Shown in pieces: positions 34,655 to 44,044 of a stretch of 64,000 nt of DNA (within the stretch, counting starts at the first letter, position 1; the number at the start of each line of letters is the position of its first letter). Source of the DNA: QYOJ01 sp964616825. GTDB taxonomy: Bacteria; Bacteroidota; Bacteroidia; Bacteroidales; FEN-979. The stretch spans positions 62,001 to 126,000 of the forward strand of contig CAZTSX010000005.1 of the NCBI GenBank assembly GCA_964616825.1. Direction: 5' to 3'. The position numbers and the translations under genes are program-made. The notes under the pieces are model-generated. The model was given only the letters and a program-made list of their open reading frames with translations, did not search any database and was not told where the DNA came from.

Positions 34655-35884
34655 ATGTCAGAAACTGAATCCGTACGCCGGAAGATGAAAGCGCTTGGTT
34701 GTTGCGTGATCATTCCTACCTACAACAATGATAGTACCCTGGAGAAGGTGATTCAGGGGGTACAGAAGTATACGGATGATGTTATTGTGGTGAATGATGG
34801 TTCGACTGACCAGACGGCAGAGATACTTGACAAGTGGATAACCGGACTAGTGGACCAGTCACCGGTCACCATAGTCACAATCCCAAACAATGCGGGTAAG
34901 GGGTTTGCTCTTCGGCAGGGGTTTGCACATGCCATTGAACGGGATTACCGGTATGCCATCACCATCGACAGCGACGGACAACACTTTCCGGATGACATAC
35001 CGAAGTTCATAGGGAAGATTGAAAAGGAGCCTGATGTTGTTGTGATCGGAGCGAGAAACATGGAGCAGGATGACATTCCCGGTACGAGCAGTTTCGGACA
35101 TAAATTTTCGATCTTCTGGTTCAACGTTGAAACTGGTCTGAAGATCCCTGATGTACAGTCGGGTTACAGACTCTATCCTCTTAACCGGGTGAAACACATT
35201 AAACACTTTTTTTCCACCAGGTACGAATTTGAAGTAGAGATCCTGGTGCGACTGGCATGGCGTGGGGTGGCGTTACTTTCCGTTCCGGTGAAGATCTGGT
35301 ACGGCCCAAAAGATGAACGCGTGACTCATTTCCGCAAAGGGTATGATTTTGCCCGCACAAGTCTGCTGAACACGATATTGGTATTTGCCGCTTTGCTCTG
35401 GGTCAGGCCCTTTCATTTCGCGAAAGGATTACGGAAAAAATCATTCCGTGAGATCATCCGGGAGTATGTTATTAACAGCGACGACTCCAACGCCAAGCTT
35501 GCCTGGTCGGTGGTGTTGGGGATATTTATCGGGGTATCACCCTTCTGGGGTTGGCAAATGGTAGTGGCAGTAACTCTCGCACATTTTTTCCGACTAAATA
35601 AATTTATCGCCCTGGTTGCCTCTAATATCAGCATCCCCCCTTTTATCCCTATCATCCTGTTTTGCAGCTATGCTGCAGGTGGGATTGTGCTCGGAGATGA
35701 CCTATCCAACCTGGTGTACACGTCCGGGATTACGTTTCAGTGGATCAAACAAAACCTGATCCAGTATATCCTGGGGAGTTTTGTTTTTGGAGCTGTACTT
35801 GCCCCGGTCACCGGCCTGACGACATACATTCTGCTACTCATTTTCAGGAAACGGGAGAGACAAGCGGACCAAGAATTAAACTAA
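34655..35884 (+). CDS. family 2 glycosyltransferase fused to DUF2062
   Basis: A 409-residue fusion. The N-terminal GT2 domain has the nucleotide-sugar opening CVIIPTYNNDSTL, NDGSTDQT, and the metal-binding SDGQH. Downstream is a DUF2062 membrane domain (about residues 275-390) with the glycine/proline-rich loop GVSPFWGWQ and ISIPPFIP. This fusion is common in Bacteroidota and in flexirubin/aryl-polyene clusters, where the GT2 is thought to transfer a sugar to a lipid carrier or product at the inner membrane. It lies 6 bases before the giant MMPL fusion gene, so they probably function together. Confidence 0.92.
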   Translation: MSETESVRRKMKALGCCVIIPTYNNDSTLEKVIQGVQKYTDDVIVVNDGSTDQTAEILDKWITGLVDQSPVTIVTIPNNAGKGFALRQGFAHAIERDYRYAITIDSDGQHFPDDIPKFIGKIEKEPDVVVIGARNMEQDDIPGTSSFGHKFSIFWFNVETGLKIPDVQSGYRLYPLNRVKHIKHFFSTRYEFEVEILVRLAWRGVALLSVPVKIWYGPKDERVTHFRKGYDFARTSLLNTILVFAALLWVRPFHFAKGLRKKSFREIIREYVINSDDSNAKLAWSVVLGIFIGVSPFWGWQMVVAVTLAHFFRLNKFIALVASNISIPPFIPIILFCSYAAGGIVLGDDLSNLVYTSGITFQWIKQNLIQYILGSFVFGAVLAPVTGLTTYILLLIFRKRERQADQELN

Positions 35885-35890
35885 ACCCGA

Positions 35891-38800
35891 ATGTCAGTTT
35901 TCTTCATCAGCATCTACCGCTTTTTTCAACGATACCGTTTGATTTTTTGGCTCTTTTTAACGGGAATTGCTGCTTGCCTTGTTTTTTTTACTTCCCGGAT
36001 CAAATTGGAAGAGGATATCTCCAGGATCACATCCAAAAGTGACAGCCTGAGTAAAGATGAATATGTTATCCGGAATTTCAAATTTGCCGAGAAGCTTGTT
36101 TTGCACATCAGGCAATCTGACACAACCCGGTCACCTCAAACCCAGCTTCTCATCCACGTTGCCAATACCATCTTCGACAGCCTGAGCAACCGGCTCGATT
36201 CCAGCTTCATTCAAAACATATTCCTGAGAACAGAAGAGACTCAGATTGAAACCGCTTTAACGTTGCTTTCCAACCACCTGCCTGTATTCCTGGAGGAGGC
36301 TGATTATCTGACACTTGACAGCCTGATTAATCCTCTTCGAATCGAAGCCATCATTCAAAACAATTACAAAACGTTGATATCTCCTGCGAGCATCGTGATG
36401 AAAAACCGGCTGGCACAGGATCCGTTGGGCATTTCCAGCCTGGTGTTAAAAAAGCTCCAGACACTTCAGGTTGACGAGCAATACTCTCTGGTGGATGGCT
36501 ATATCTTTTCAACCGATCATCGCCACCTGTTGATATTTATCACGCCTACCCATCCACCAAGTGAAACCAGTAAAAACGGGGAGTTGATTGACACACTGGA
36601 TGAAGTGATCGCATCGGTAACTAACGGGGTTGTTGAAGCTGACTATTTCGGCTCTGTTGCAGTTGCGGTGGGCAATGCCAACCAGCTGAAACACGACATC
36701 GTCCTGAGTCTCCTAATCGCCTTGATCGCCATCCTGCTGTTGATCGGCTGGTATTTCAGGAATCCGGCAATCCCGTTGCTGGGATTCGTCCCGGCATTTT
36801 TCGGGGGTGGGTTGGCCCTCTCCATCCTCTATCTGACAAAGGGCAACATCTCTGCCATCGCGTTGGGTGTCGGATCGGTGATCCTGGGACTGATCATCGA
36901 TTACGCCCTTTATATGATCAATCATTTCCGGAAGAAACAGGATGTGGAAGAGGTAATACGGAACATGGCGCAAACCATCTTTATTTGCAGCCTTACCTCG
37001 ATCGGGGCCTTTCTGTGCCTCACCTTCCTTAACTCAGCAGTACTTCACGATTTAGGCTGGTTTGCAGCAATCAGCGTTTTTGGCGCTGCATTTTTTGCGC
37101 TGATCATTCTCCCTCAGTTTCTGGGTGGTTACCTGCTTCCCAAAGCTAACGATGTCAATCGCCAGAACTTTATCGACCGGATTGCCAGGATAGACTTTGG
37201 CAACAAGCCCTGGTTGATCATTGCACTGCTTGTTGCCGGGATCGTCAGCTTCTTTTTTCTCAAAGATGTGGAGTTCGAGAAGGATATGAACAGTCTTAAT
37301 TACATGGATGATCAACTAATCAGAGCTGAAAATGAGCTGGATCAAATCTCTAACTCTTCTCTGAAAAATGTCTATATCGTTGCTACTGGTGAGAATCTTG
37401 ATGAAGCCCTTGAATCAAATGAACGTGCTATCCGGAAGTTAGATGAGCTTCAAGAGAGCGGAAAGATTGAATCCTATTCCGGCATCAGCACCTTTCTTCT
37501 GTCAGACTCCATCCAGCAGCAACGGCTTGATAGATGGAATGAATACTGGACACAGGAACGCAAAATGAGGGTCGTGCAGGAAATCCGAAAAGCAGGAATG
37601 CAAACGGGATTTACATCCAACGCGTTTGATGAATTTGAACAGTTGTTATCCAGGAAATTCACCACTGTCCCTCCGGAAGAGAACACGATCCTCAGGAACA
37701 CTCTTTTTAGCGAATGGGTTCACATCACACCGGAGATGACCATGGTCACCACCATTGCCAGGGGGGATGAAGAAGATAAACCAACTGTTTACTATGCTTT
37801 TAAAGACGAACGTGAATTTGTGCTCTTCGACCGGCAGAATCTCACGCACAGGTTCGTTGAAGGCGTCCGGTTCGACTTCAATACGTTGGTCACTCTCTCC
37901 ATGATCTTTGTATCTATATTGCTACTCCTCTCTTTTGGCCGGATCGAACTGGGTTTTACCACAGCCCTGCCTATGTTTTTCGCATGGCTGTTAACCCTGG
38001 GATTCATGGGGCTCTTCGGCATCAAATTCAACATCTTCAACATCATAATCTCCTCTTTTGTTTTCGGGTTGGGGGTTGATTACAGCATCCTGATGATGCG
38101 TGGACTGCAGAGTGAATACAAAACCGGCATCAGGGACCGGCAAACCTACCAGGTATCGATCTTTCTCTCCTCCACTACCACCATCTTTGGTGTTGCGGCC
38201 CTTTTTGCAGCCCGCCATCCGGCGCTCAACTCTATCGCTCTGATCTCCATCATCGGAGTAATTTCGGTCGTACTTGTCTCCTATTCTTACCAGGCAATGC
38301 TTGCCAACTGGTTTCTGTTTAAGCCAAAACGCAGGAAAAGCTTTCCCATAACACTATATCTACTCTATTTCGCACTGGTGATCGCCTGGATCCCAATCTC
38401 AACCATCGCGTTGATCCTGGTCATCTATGGTGTTGTGATCAGCCCGCTTCTCCCCTTTTCAAGAAAGAAGAAGCAGGAGATATTCCACCGGGTGTTCAGC
38501 CGATTGAGTAAGATCTATATTGCCATGAACTTTCCAGGATATCACAAGGTTGAGAATCCAACCGGAGAAACATTTGAAAAACCAGCCATAATCATCAGCA
38601 ACCATCAATCCCTTATCGAAACTCCTGCACTGCTTCGATTGCATCCTACTATTCTTATCCTGACTAATGAATGGATTTACCACCACCTGGTTTTTGGTCC
38701 TGTTGCACGCCTCGCCGGATTCCCTTCAATGGAAGAAGGAATTGAGAACTCCCTGAGTGTTTTACAGCAACGAATTGATGCAGGCTTTTCCATTCTGATC

Positions 38801-39760
38801 TTTCCGGAAGGACACCGATCCAAAGACGGACATATCCAGCGATTTCACCGGGGCGCTTTTTACATTGCCGAGAAATTGCAAGTTGATGTTCTTCCAATCC
38901 TGATATACGGGAGTGGCGACTTCCTTCGCAAAGGCAACTTCTGGGGTAAACCCAGTCGTCTCTTTATGAAAGTACTTCCCCGTATTACTCCGGACAATAC
39001 CCGTTTTGGAGAGACCTACTCACAGCGGACCAAACAGGTCAGGCGATATTATCGTGAGGAGTACAGTAAATTCAAAGAACTTCATTGCACCCCTGCTTAC
39101 AATCGCCTTTTTGTTCACCTGAATTACATTTTTAAAGGACCTGTACTGGAATGGCATGTCCGAATCAAAATGAGCCTGGAGCAGAACTTCCAACTTTACA
39201 ATCAACTCCTGCCAAAAAAAGGTGAAATTCTCGACCTGGGTTGCGGCTATGGCTACATCACCTATATGTTGATGCTGACTTCAGATGAGCGTAAGCTGAC
39301 GGGTGTGGATTTTGATGATGAGAAGATCGTCGTCGCTCAAAACGGTTACCTGAAAAATAGCCGAATCGAATTTATTGTCGATGATGTTTCAACCTACCAG
39401 ATATCTCCACACGATGGTATCCTGCTTGGCGATGTATTGCATTACCTTTCACCCGAAAAACAAAAGACCTTGCTTCAAACTTGTTTGACGAACCTGAAAC
39501 CCGGTGGTGTACTGCTGATTCGGGAAGGGAATGCCGATCTGGATACCCGGCACAAACGAACAAAGCTAACCGAGTTCTTCTCTACACGTGTATTGAATTT
39601 CAATCTGACTGAGGATGGAGGGAACAAACTCTGGTTTGTTTCTGCAGAAGAAATAAAGAAGCTAGCAGAATCAACTGGTTTCGTTTTTGAAATTATAGAT
39701 CAGGGTAAACGCTCGTCGAATGTGTTTATGGTTGTACGGCGGACTCATCAGGGTGCTTGA
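35891..39760 (+). CDS. MMPL transporter / lysophospholipid acyltransferase / class I methyltransferase fusion
   Basis: A 1289-residue protein with three domains. Residues 1-820 are an MMPL/RND-type exporter with about 12 membrane segments in two halves and two extracytoplasmic loops. Residues about 880-1090 are a PlsC-type acyltransferase with NHQSLIE at about 903 (H-x4-E) and the FPEGHRS block at about 971. Residues about 1100-1289 form a SAM methyltransferase with DLGCGYGY at about 1114 and GVDFDDEK. Such a trifunctional layout is known in Bacteroidota polyene-type clusters. It likely acylates, methylates and exports the product in one complex at the inner membrane. Confidence 0.92.
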   Translation: MSVFFISIYRFFQRYRLIFWLFLTGIAACLVFFTSRIKLEEDISRITSKSDSLSKDEYVIRNFKFAEKLVLHIRQSDTTRSPQTQLLIHVANTIFDSLSNRLDSSFIQNIFLRTEETQIETALTLLSNHLPVFLEEADYLTLDSLINPLRIEAIIQNNYKTLISPASIVMKNRLAQDPLGISSLVLKKLQTLQVDEQYSLVDGYIFSTDHRHLLIFITPTHPPSETSKNGELIDTLDEVIASVTNGVVEADYFGSVAVAVGNANQLKHDIVLSLLIALIAILLLIGWYFRNPAIPLLGFVPAFFGGGLALSILYLTKGNISAIALGVGSVILGLIIDYALYMINHFRKKQDVEEVIRNMAQTIFICSLTSIGAFLCLTFLNSAVLHDLGWFAAISVFGAAFFALIILPQFLGGYLLPKANDVNRQNFIDRIARIDFGNKPWLIIALLVAGIVSFFFLKDVEFEKDMNSLNYMDDQLIRAENELDQISNSSLKNVYIVATGENLDEALESNERAIRKLDELQESGKIESYSGISTFLLSDSIQQQRLDRWNEYWTQERKMRVVQEIRKAGMQTGFTSNAFDEFEQLLSRKFTTVPPEENTILRNTLFSEWVHITPEMTMVTTIARGDEEDKPTVYYAFKDEREFVLFDRQNLTHRFVEGVRFDFNTLVTLSMIFVSILLLLSFGRIELGFTTALPMFFAWLLTLGFMGLFGIKFNIFNIIISSFVFGLGVDYSILMMRGLQSEYKTGIRDRQTYQVSIFLSSTTTIFGVAALFAARHPALNSIALISIIGVISVVLVSYSYQAMLANWFLFKPKRRKSFPITLYLLYFALVIAWIPISTIALILVIYGVVISPLLPFSRKKKQEIFHRVFSRLSKIYIAMNFPGYHKVENPTGETFEKPAIIISNHQSLIETPALLRLHPTILILTNEWIYHHLVFGPVARLAGFPSMEEGIENSLSVLQQRIDAGFSILIFPEGHRSKDGHIQRFHRGAFYIAEKLQVDVLPILIYGSGDFLRKGNFWGKPSRLFMKVLPRITPDNTRFGETYSQRTKQVRRYYREEYSKFKELHCTPAYNRLFVHLNYIFKGPVLEWHVRIKMSLEQNFQLYNQLLPKKGEILDLGCGYGYITYMLMLTSDERKLTGVDFDDEKIVVAQNGYLKNSRIEFIVDDVSTYQISPHDGILLGDVLHYLSPEKQKTLLQTCLTNLKPGGVLLIREGNADLDTRHKRTKLTEFFSTRVLNFNLTEDGGNKLWFVSAEEIKKLAESTGFVFEIIDQGKRSSNVFMVVRRTHQGA

Positions 39761-40499
39761 AATTCTCAAACTTCCACTCACACAGCCTCTTAAACCTGTA
39801 TGCCACATGTGCTGTTACCCTGTTATGGACTCCTTCCCAAATTCTGTTAACCAAATTCTTATTTGCCGAATGCTGTTTCCCGTAGAAATTAAAACTGACC
39901 ATGATAAAAAGCTGAGACATCTCTTTTTCGTCTCTCTCCGGGATGGATGACCTGACATACATACAGAAGACGCCAATTGGATAACCTCCACTGCTTTTAT
40001 ATAAAAGATAGCGGGCATTATCAGTGTCATATGGGGCTGGTGTTTGTTGTATCCGAAGAGCTTTCAGAATGAATAATTGAAGTGCATGCAACCCAAATAT
40101 ACCTTTTCGTTTCGTAAAATGAGGTGTTGAGCGTCCAAACAGAGTAACTTGAATGTTTTCAAGCTTGTTGTCTTGCAGGTTTACTTTGGCGATGTGATTA
40201 GGCCAGCACATGGAGTCTCCATTCCACCTCATTAACTCCCCAAACAGATAGCTAGCAGGCGCTTCGACACCAATCCTGTGGATATTTAGCATTTTAAATT
40301 TATCCACGTCCACATCAATCCGTTGCATGATGCTTTCATTGTATCTATGCCTGTCTTCTTTCGAATTGAATTTGATCAGTGTTTTTACTTTCGGTGTTTT
40401 CAGAAAGAAATACTTGATGTCATCGAAAACTCCATAACTTCTATTCAGGGGTGGTTTTTTACCTGCTGCTTCTGTTATCGTGTCAGGAGAACGCATCAT
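39726..40499 (-). CDS. hypothetical protein (257 aa)
   Basis: A 257-residue protein that I do not recognise. It has no signal peptide or membrane segment, and its composition is basic and aromatic. Notable short motifs are YNESIMQRIDVDVDKFK, MCWPNHIAKVNL and GLHALQLFILKALR. It converges on the MMPL fusion gene with a 35-base overlap of coding regions. The neighbouring MerR gene is 46 bases away on the same strand, so they may share a transcript. No function is assigned. Confidence 0.65.
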   Translation of the reverse strand: MMRSPDTITEAAGKKPPLNRSYGVFDDIKYFFLKTPKVKTLIKFNSKEDRHRYNESIMQRIDVDVDKFKMLNIHRIGVEAPASYLFGELMRWNGDSMCWPNHIAKVNLQDNKLENIQVTLFGRSTPHFTKRKGIFGLHALQLFILKALRIQQTPAPYDTDNARYLLYKSSGGYPIGVFCMYVRSSIPERDEKEMSQLFIMVSFNFYGKQHSANKNLVNRIWEGVHNRVTAHVAYRFKRLCEWKFENFKHPDESAVQP

Positions 40500-40544
40500 T
40501 GTTGAAATAAATCGATCATCAGTCCGGGAAATGCGGTTTTTGTG

Positions 40545-41009
40545 TTATGAGGAAGATTGTTTTTGATCGAGCAGCTTCTTAAATAAGGATTTAAGATCCT
40601 GACACTCTTCAGGTAATCTATATACTGCGCATAGTCTGCAATCCGTATTTCTGCAATTTGGTCCTTTCTGAGATGCTTCCCAGCAAGGCGCATTTACCTG
40701 ATGGTATGCTTCACAGGTAGACCTGTCTTGAATAGAACAAGGTTTGATCTCCCAGCAAGGGATCAACGAATACATCGCTTTGATTCCCGCAATATTTAAT
40801 CCTCCGTCCTTGATCATCCTTCTGATACATTTCAACCGCGAAATATCTACTTCTGAAAAGAGATGTCTCTGTTTCTTCGTCCTGAATGGGATGATCAATC
40901 CCTTATCAATATATTGTCGAATAGAATGGCATGGAACCTCTGATAATCCGGAGGCTACACTTAAGGTAAATATTGGATCAGGACTTAGTTGATTGCTGTT
41001 TCGCACCAT
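40545..41009 (-). CDS. MerR-family regulator with cysteine-rich C-terminus
   Basis: A 154-residue regulator. The N-terminal MerR winged-helix is IFTLSVASGLSEVPCHSIRQYIDKGLIIPFRT ending at LKCIRRMIKDGG. The C-terminal part has nine cysteines in a spaced pattern (IPCWEIKPCS, TCEAY, PCWEA, NCRNTDCRLCAVY), suggesting a metal site or an iron-sulfur cluster. It is divergent from the FAD oxidoreductase at 41211 with 201 bases between, and may regulate that gene. The nature of the ligand is unknown. Confidence 0.86.
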   Translation of the reverse strand: MVRNSNQLSPDPIFTLSVASGLSEVPCHSIRQYIDKGLIIPFRTKKQRHLFSEVDISRLKCIRRMIKDGGLNIAGIKAMYSLIPCWEIKPCSIQDRSTCEAYHQVNAPCWEASQKGPNCRNTDCRLCAVYRLPEECQDLKSLFKKLLDQKQSSS

Positions 41010-41025
41010 ACTGGATTTACATTTG

Positions 41026-41033
41026 CAAACCTA
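41026..41033 (-). promoter_or_regulatory. -7 promoter box of the MerR gene
   Basis: On the minus strand TAGGTTTG matches TAnnTTTG, 16 bases before the ATG at 41009. Confidence 0.45.
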
Positions 41034-41123
41034 CAACTATTTTGTTATAAATTTCACTACCCTCCCTTTTTTATCCGCTTCTCAGGGTATACTCAACTGA
41101 TAATGTGTCACCCGAAATATGTC

Positions 41124-41131
41124 TATCTTTG
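41124..41131 (+). promoter_or_regulatory. -7 promoter box of the FAD oxidoreductase gene
   Basis: TATCTTTG matches TAnnTTTG, followed by GCA as in other starts here. The ATG at 41211 is 79 bases downstream, so the leader is long and contains word-like repeats. Confidence 0.45.
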
Positions 41132-41141
41132 CACCTGACCA

Positions 41142-41182
41142 GGTGGTGAAGTGGTGAACTTGTGAGCTTGTGAACTTGTTAG
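41142..41182 (+). repeat. tandem word repeat in the 5' leader
   Basis: GGTGGTGAAGTGGTGAACTTGTGAGCTTGTGAACTTGTTAG: iterated GTGAA/CTTGTGA words within the leader between promoter and start. Confidence 0.5.
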
Positions 41183-41210
41183 TCAGGAGACAGATAAACC
41201 AGTAAAATCC

Positions 41211-42734
41211 ATGGCAATAATGTGCAATAATGGCAATAGAATAATAATCCTCGGTTCCGGCCTCGGAGGACTGTTAACGGCTTTTCTTCTTAGCAGAGAG
41301 GGCTTGCAGGTTACCGTCCTGGAGAAGCATCGAAAATATGGCGGATGCATGCAGACTTTCAAACGGGATCGGTTTACATTTGATACTGGAATGCATTATA
41401 TCGGTTGCCTGGCGCCTGGACAACCGCTTTACAATTACTGGAAATACTTTGAGTTAAGTGACAGGCTGGACCTACTGAAGATGGACGAAAACGGGTTTGA
41501 CAGAATCTCGTATCTTGGGACAGAATACCCTCTTGCCCAAGGATTTGACAACTTCAGAGAACAACTCCGCCCCTATTTCCCGGATGAACAAACACCGCTT
41601 AAAAAATATACGGATACGTTGCAGGAGGTCGTTGATTCCCACCCGTTGTATACTATGGAACTTCCATCTGAATCATACACCAACCACTTTCAATCAATTC
41701 TTGCCAGCTCGTACCTCTCTGATCTGTCATCCGGTATCCGGCATCCGGCATCCGGCATTCGGATGAGCGATATTCTGGCAGGAAATAATTTTTTATATAC
41801 CGGCAATCCGGCCACTACCCCCCTCTCCCAGTTCGGTCTGATCAACCACTCCTATATATCCTCTTCCTGGAGATTAGCTGGTGGAAGTCAGCAGGTTGCT
41901 GATGTCCTGGTGGAAGGGATCCGGGCTAATGGCGGACAGGTCCTGGCCAGGAAAGAGGTGATTAAGATCCACGAAAAAGGGGATTCATTTCAAGTCTCAG
42001 TAAAAGATGGAGAGGTGTTTGTTGCAGATCAGGTGGTTTCAGACATTCATCCGGTGGCAACCCTGGAGCTGCTGGAAGGAATTCAGGTGCAAAAGGTATA
42101 TCAGGAGAGGATCCGGTCATTACCCAATTCTGTTTCTGTCTTTTCCATCTATCTGGGTCTGAAACCCGGAGCATTCCCTTTTCTTAATTACAACCTTTAC
42201 CATTATCGTACAGACTACATCTGGTCAGGTTTGCCTTCCCAGGGAGACGAATGGCCAAACAGTTTCCTTTTCATGACGCCTCCGGAGAAAGACCAGGGGA
42301 AATTTGCCAGTACGGCAGCGATCATGAGCACCATGCTTTTTGATGAATGGAAAACATGGGATAAGAGCGATTCCGGGACCCGGGAAAAACCCTACTTTGT
42401 TCATAAAGCGAAAAAAGCAAAGCAACTGCTTGAGCTTGTCTACACTAAATTTCCGGATCTGAAGAATGCCGTGGTGACCATCGATATCTCCACCCCTCTT
42501 ACCTGGCGCGACTATACCGGAACACCACAGGGATCGATGTATGGAATTGTGAAAGATGCCTCTAATCCACAAAAAACAACGATATTTCCGAAAACCAAAA
42601 TTCCCGGCCTCTTTTTTACAGGCCAGAATGTCAATTTACATGGTGCTCTCGGAGTGACGATTGGGGCCGTGATGACGTGTGGAGAGATTCTCGGATTACC
42701 GCATGTTCTCAAAACAATTAAACAAACCCTGTAA
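41211..42734 (+). CDS. phytoene-desaturase-like FAD-dependent oxidoreductase
   Basis: A 507-residue protein of the CrtI/RetSat-type amine-oxidoreductase family. The N-terminal FAD-binding loop is IIILGSGLGGLLTAFLLSREG, the second half has PGLFFTGQNVNLHGALGVTIGAV, typical of carotenoid desaturases and isomerases. No other carotenoid gene is nearby, so the substrate is more likely the cluster lipid or polyene than phytoene. Two segments are repeat-derived: the first ten residues (AIMCNNGN) come from a 23-base word repeat also found at 33173, and residues around 173-184 (SGIRHPASGIR) come from five tandem copies of a CATCCGG-like unit. It is divergent from the MerR gene. Confidence 0.85.
   Translation: MAIMCNNGNRIIILGSGLGGLLTAFLLSREGLQVTVLEKHRKYGGCMQTFKRDRFTFDTGMHYIGCLAPGQPLYNYWKYFELSDRLDLLKMDENGFDRISYLGTEYPLAQGFDNFREQLRPYFPDEQTPLKKYTDTLQEVVDSHPLYTMELPSESYTNHFQSILASSYLSDLSSGIRHPASGIRMSDILAGNNFLYTGNPATTPLSQFGLINHSYISSSWRLAGGSQQVADVLVEGIRANGGQVLARKEVIKIHEKGDSFQVSVKDGEVFVADQVVSDIHPVATLELLEGIQVQKVYQERIRSLPNSVSVFSIYLGLKPGAFPFLNYNLYHYRTDYIWSGLPSQGDEWPNSFLFMTPPEKDQGKFASTAAIMSTMLFDEWKTWDKSDSGTREKPYFVHKAKKAKQLLELVYTKFPDLKNAVVTIDISTPLTWRDYTGTPQGSMYGIVKDASNPQKTTIFPKTKIPGLFFTGQNVNLHGALGVTIGAVMTCGEILGLPHVLKTIKQTL
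41728..41762 (+). repeat. five tandem 7-bp CATCCGG units inside a coding region
   Basis: Units CATCCGG, TATCCGG, CATCCGG, CATCCGG, CATTCGG lie back to back in frame of the FAD oxidoreductase and encode SGIRHPASGIR. The first 11 bases (CATCCGGTATC) also occur at 22211-22221 at the start of the KAS III-like gene. Confidence 0.75.
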
Positions 42735-42735
42735 A

Positions 42736-42772
42736 CCGATTTACGATCTGCGATTTTAGATTTACGATTTTT
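42736..42772 (+). repeat. word repeat in the intergenic region
   Basis: CGATTTACGATCTGCGATTTTAGATTTACGATTTTT: the word GATTTACGA is iterated and also occurs at about 24851 and 60744. It follows the oxidoreductase stop codon. Confidence 0.5.
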
Positions 42773-42820
42773 CTGTGATATTGCATTAAAGAACCATCAA
42801 TTGAATTTCTTTAATTTAAT

Positions 42821-42834
42821 AATTAACGTTAATT
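42821..42834. promoter_or_regulatory. 14-bp perfect palindrome before the AAA ATPase gene
   Basis: AATTAACGTTAATT is self-complementary and lies 27 bases before the -7 box. A related TTAACGTATA lies at 42855-42864, overlapping the promoter. Possibly an operator of an autoregulated gene. Confidence 0.4.
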
Positions 42835-42860
42835 TTTCGAATATAATCAAAATATTAACG

Positions 42861-42868
42861 TATATTTG
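42861..42868 (+). promoter_or_regulatory. -7 promoter box of the AAA-DUF4143 gene
   Basis: TATATTTG matches TAnnTTTG, 28 bases before the ATG at 42897. Confidence 0.5.
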
Positions 42869-42896
42869 TCCGTTTTATCGTTAAATTTGTATCGTA

Positions 42897-44027
42897 ATGA
42901 ATATCAAACGACATCTATTCCCAATCGTGAAGAATGAGTTGTCTGAAACCAAGAAAATTGTCATTCTGTATGGCGCACGACAAACAGGTAAGACCACCCT
43001 CTCTAATGAGATACTTGACAACCTTAAAGGAAAAATACTGAAAGTAAACGCTGATGAGTTGAGGTTTGTGGATATACTTTCTTCACGTGATTTGAGAAAA
43101 CTTGAGCTCTTTACACAAGGGTATGATCTATTGTTTATTGATGAAGCACAACGGATTCAGGATATTGGGATTAACCTTAAGATTATCCATGACAATATAC
43201 CAGAGATGAAATGCTTTGTGACAGGTTCTTCATCTTTTGATCTCGCCAATAAAATCAAAGAACCGCTTACCGGAAGAACATCTACCTACACACTTTTCCC
43301 CATCTCACTCCTGGAACTTGGGAAAAACCATAATACATTTGAACTTCAAAATCGTATGGAAGAGTTTATGATCTATGGTATGTACCCGGATATATTTAAT
43401 AATAACTCTTACCAAAAGAAGGAGAAATACCTGAGGGAATTGTCTTCTTCCTTTCTATTTAAGGATATTTTCGATATATCCTCCATTCGTAATACATCAA
43501 AAATTAGAGATTTACTGAGGGCGCTAGCATTTCAGATCGGATCTGAAGTTTCGCTCAATGAATTAGGCAATAGCCTTGGACTTAGCCAGGAAACTGTCAA
43601 TACATATATTGATCTTTTTGAAAAATCATTTATTGTATTCCGGTTAAAAGGATTCAGCAGAAACCTCAGAAAGGAGATCAGCAAACGGGATAAAATATAT
43701 TTCTGGGATCTGGGGATCAGGAACACATTGATTAACAACTTTTCTTCTTTTACATTTAGAAATGACATTGGAGCACTCTGGGAAAACTTTATGATTTCAG
43801 AACGCATGAAATATTTATCATACAGCGAGATTTTTGCTTCCTCTTACTTTTGGCGTACATATACAGGCGCAGAGGTTGATTATGTGGAAGAACACAATGG
43901 AAAGCTCGATGCATATGAGATCAAATATAAAAAGGCAAAACAGAAAGCCCCAAAAACCTGGATTGAAAACTACAGTAATAATTTCAAATGTATCACATAT
44001 GATAACTTTTGGGAATTTGTTAGTTAA
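42897..44027 (+). CDS. AAA ATPase with DUF4143 domain
   Basis: A 376-residue protein with a Walker A loop YGARQTGKTTLSNEI and Walker B LLFIDEAQRI, then a winged-helix segment and a C-terminal DUF4143 domain (FRNDIGALWENFMISERMKY ... GAEVDYVEEHNGKLDAYEIKY). The D-x(n)-E-x-K pattern at the end resembles a PD-(D/E)XK nuclease core. Such genes are spread widely and mobile by inference, often near toxin-antitoxin loci, and their function is not settled. Its AT-rich upstream region and position between the oxidoreductase and a toxin-antitoxin pair mark it as a passenger of the biosynthetic region. Confidence 0.9.
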   Translation: MNIKRHLFPIVKNELSETKKIVILYGARQTGKTTLSNEILDNLKGKILKVNADELRFVDILSSRDLRKLELFTQGYDLLFIDEAQRIQDIGINLKIIHDNIPEMKCFVTGSSSFDLANKIKEPLTGRTSTYTLFPISLLELGKNHNTFELQNRMEEFMIYGMYPDIFNNNSYQKKEKYLRELSSSFLFKDIFDISSIRNTSKIRDLLRALAFQIGSEVSLNELGNSLGLSQETVNTYIDLFEKSFIVFRLKGFSRNLRKEISKRDKIYFWDLGIRNTLINNFSSFTFRNDIGALWENFMISERMKYLSYSEIFASSYFWRTYTGAEVDYVEEHNGKLDAYEIKYKKAKQKAPKTWIENYSNNFKCITYDNFWEFVS

Positions 44028-44044
44028 TCAGGCTTAGTAGAATT

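Noticed and set aside
41211..42734. Carotenoid biosynthesis
   Set aside because: A CrtI-like enzyme is present but no phytoene synthase, cyclase or other carotenoid gene is nearby.
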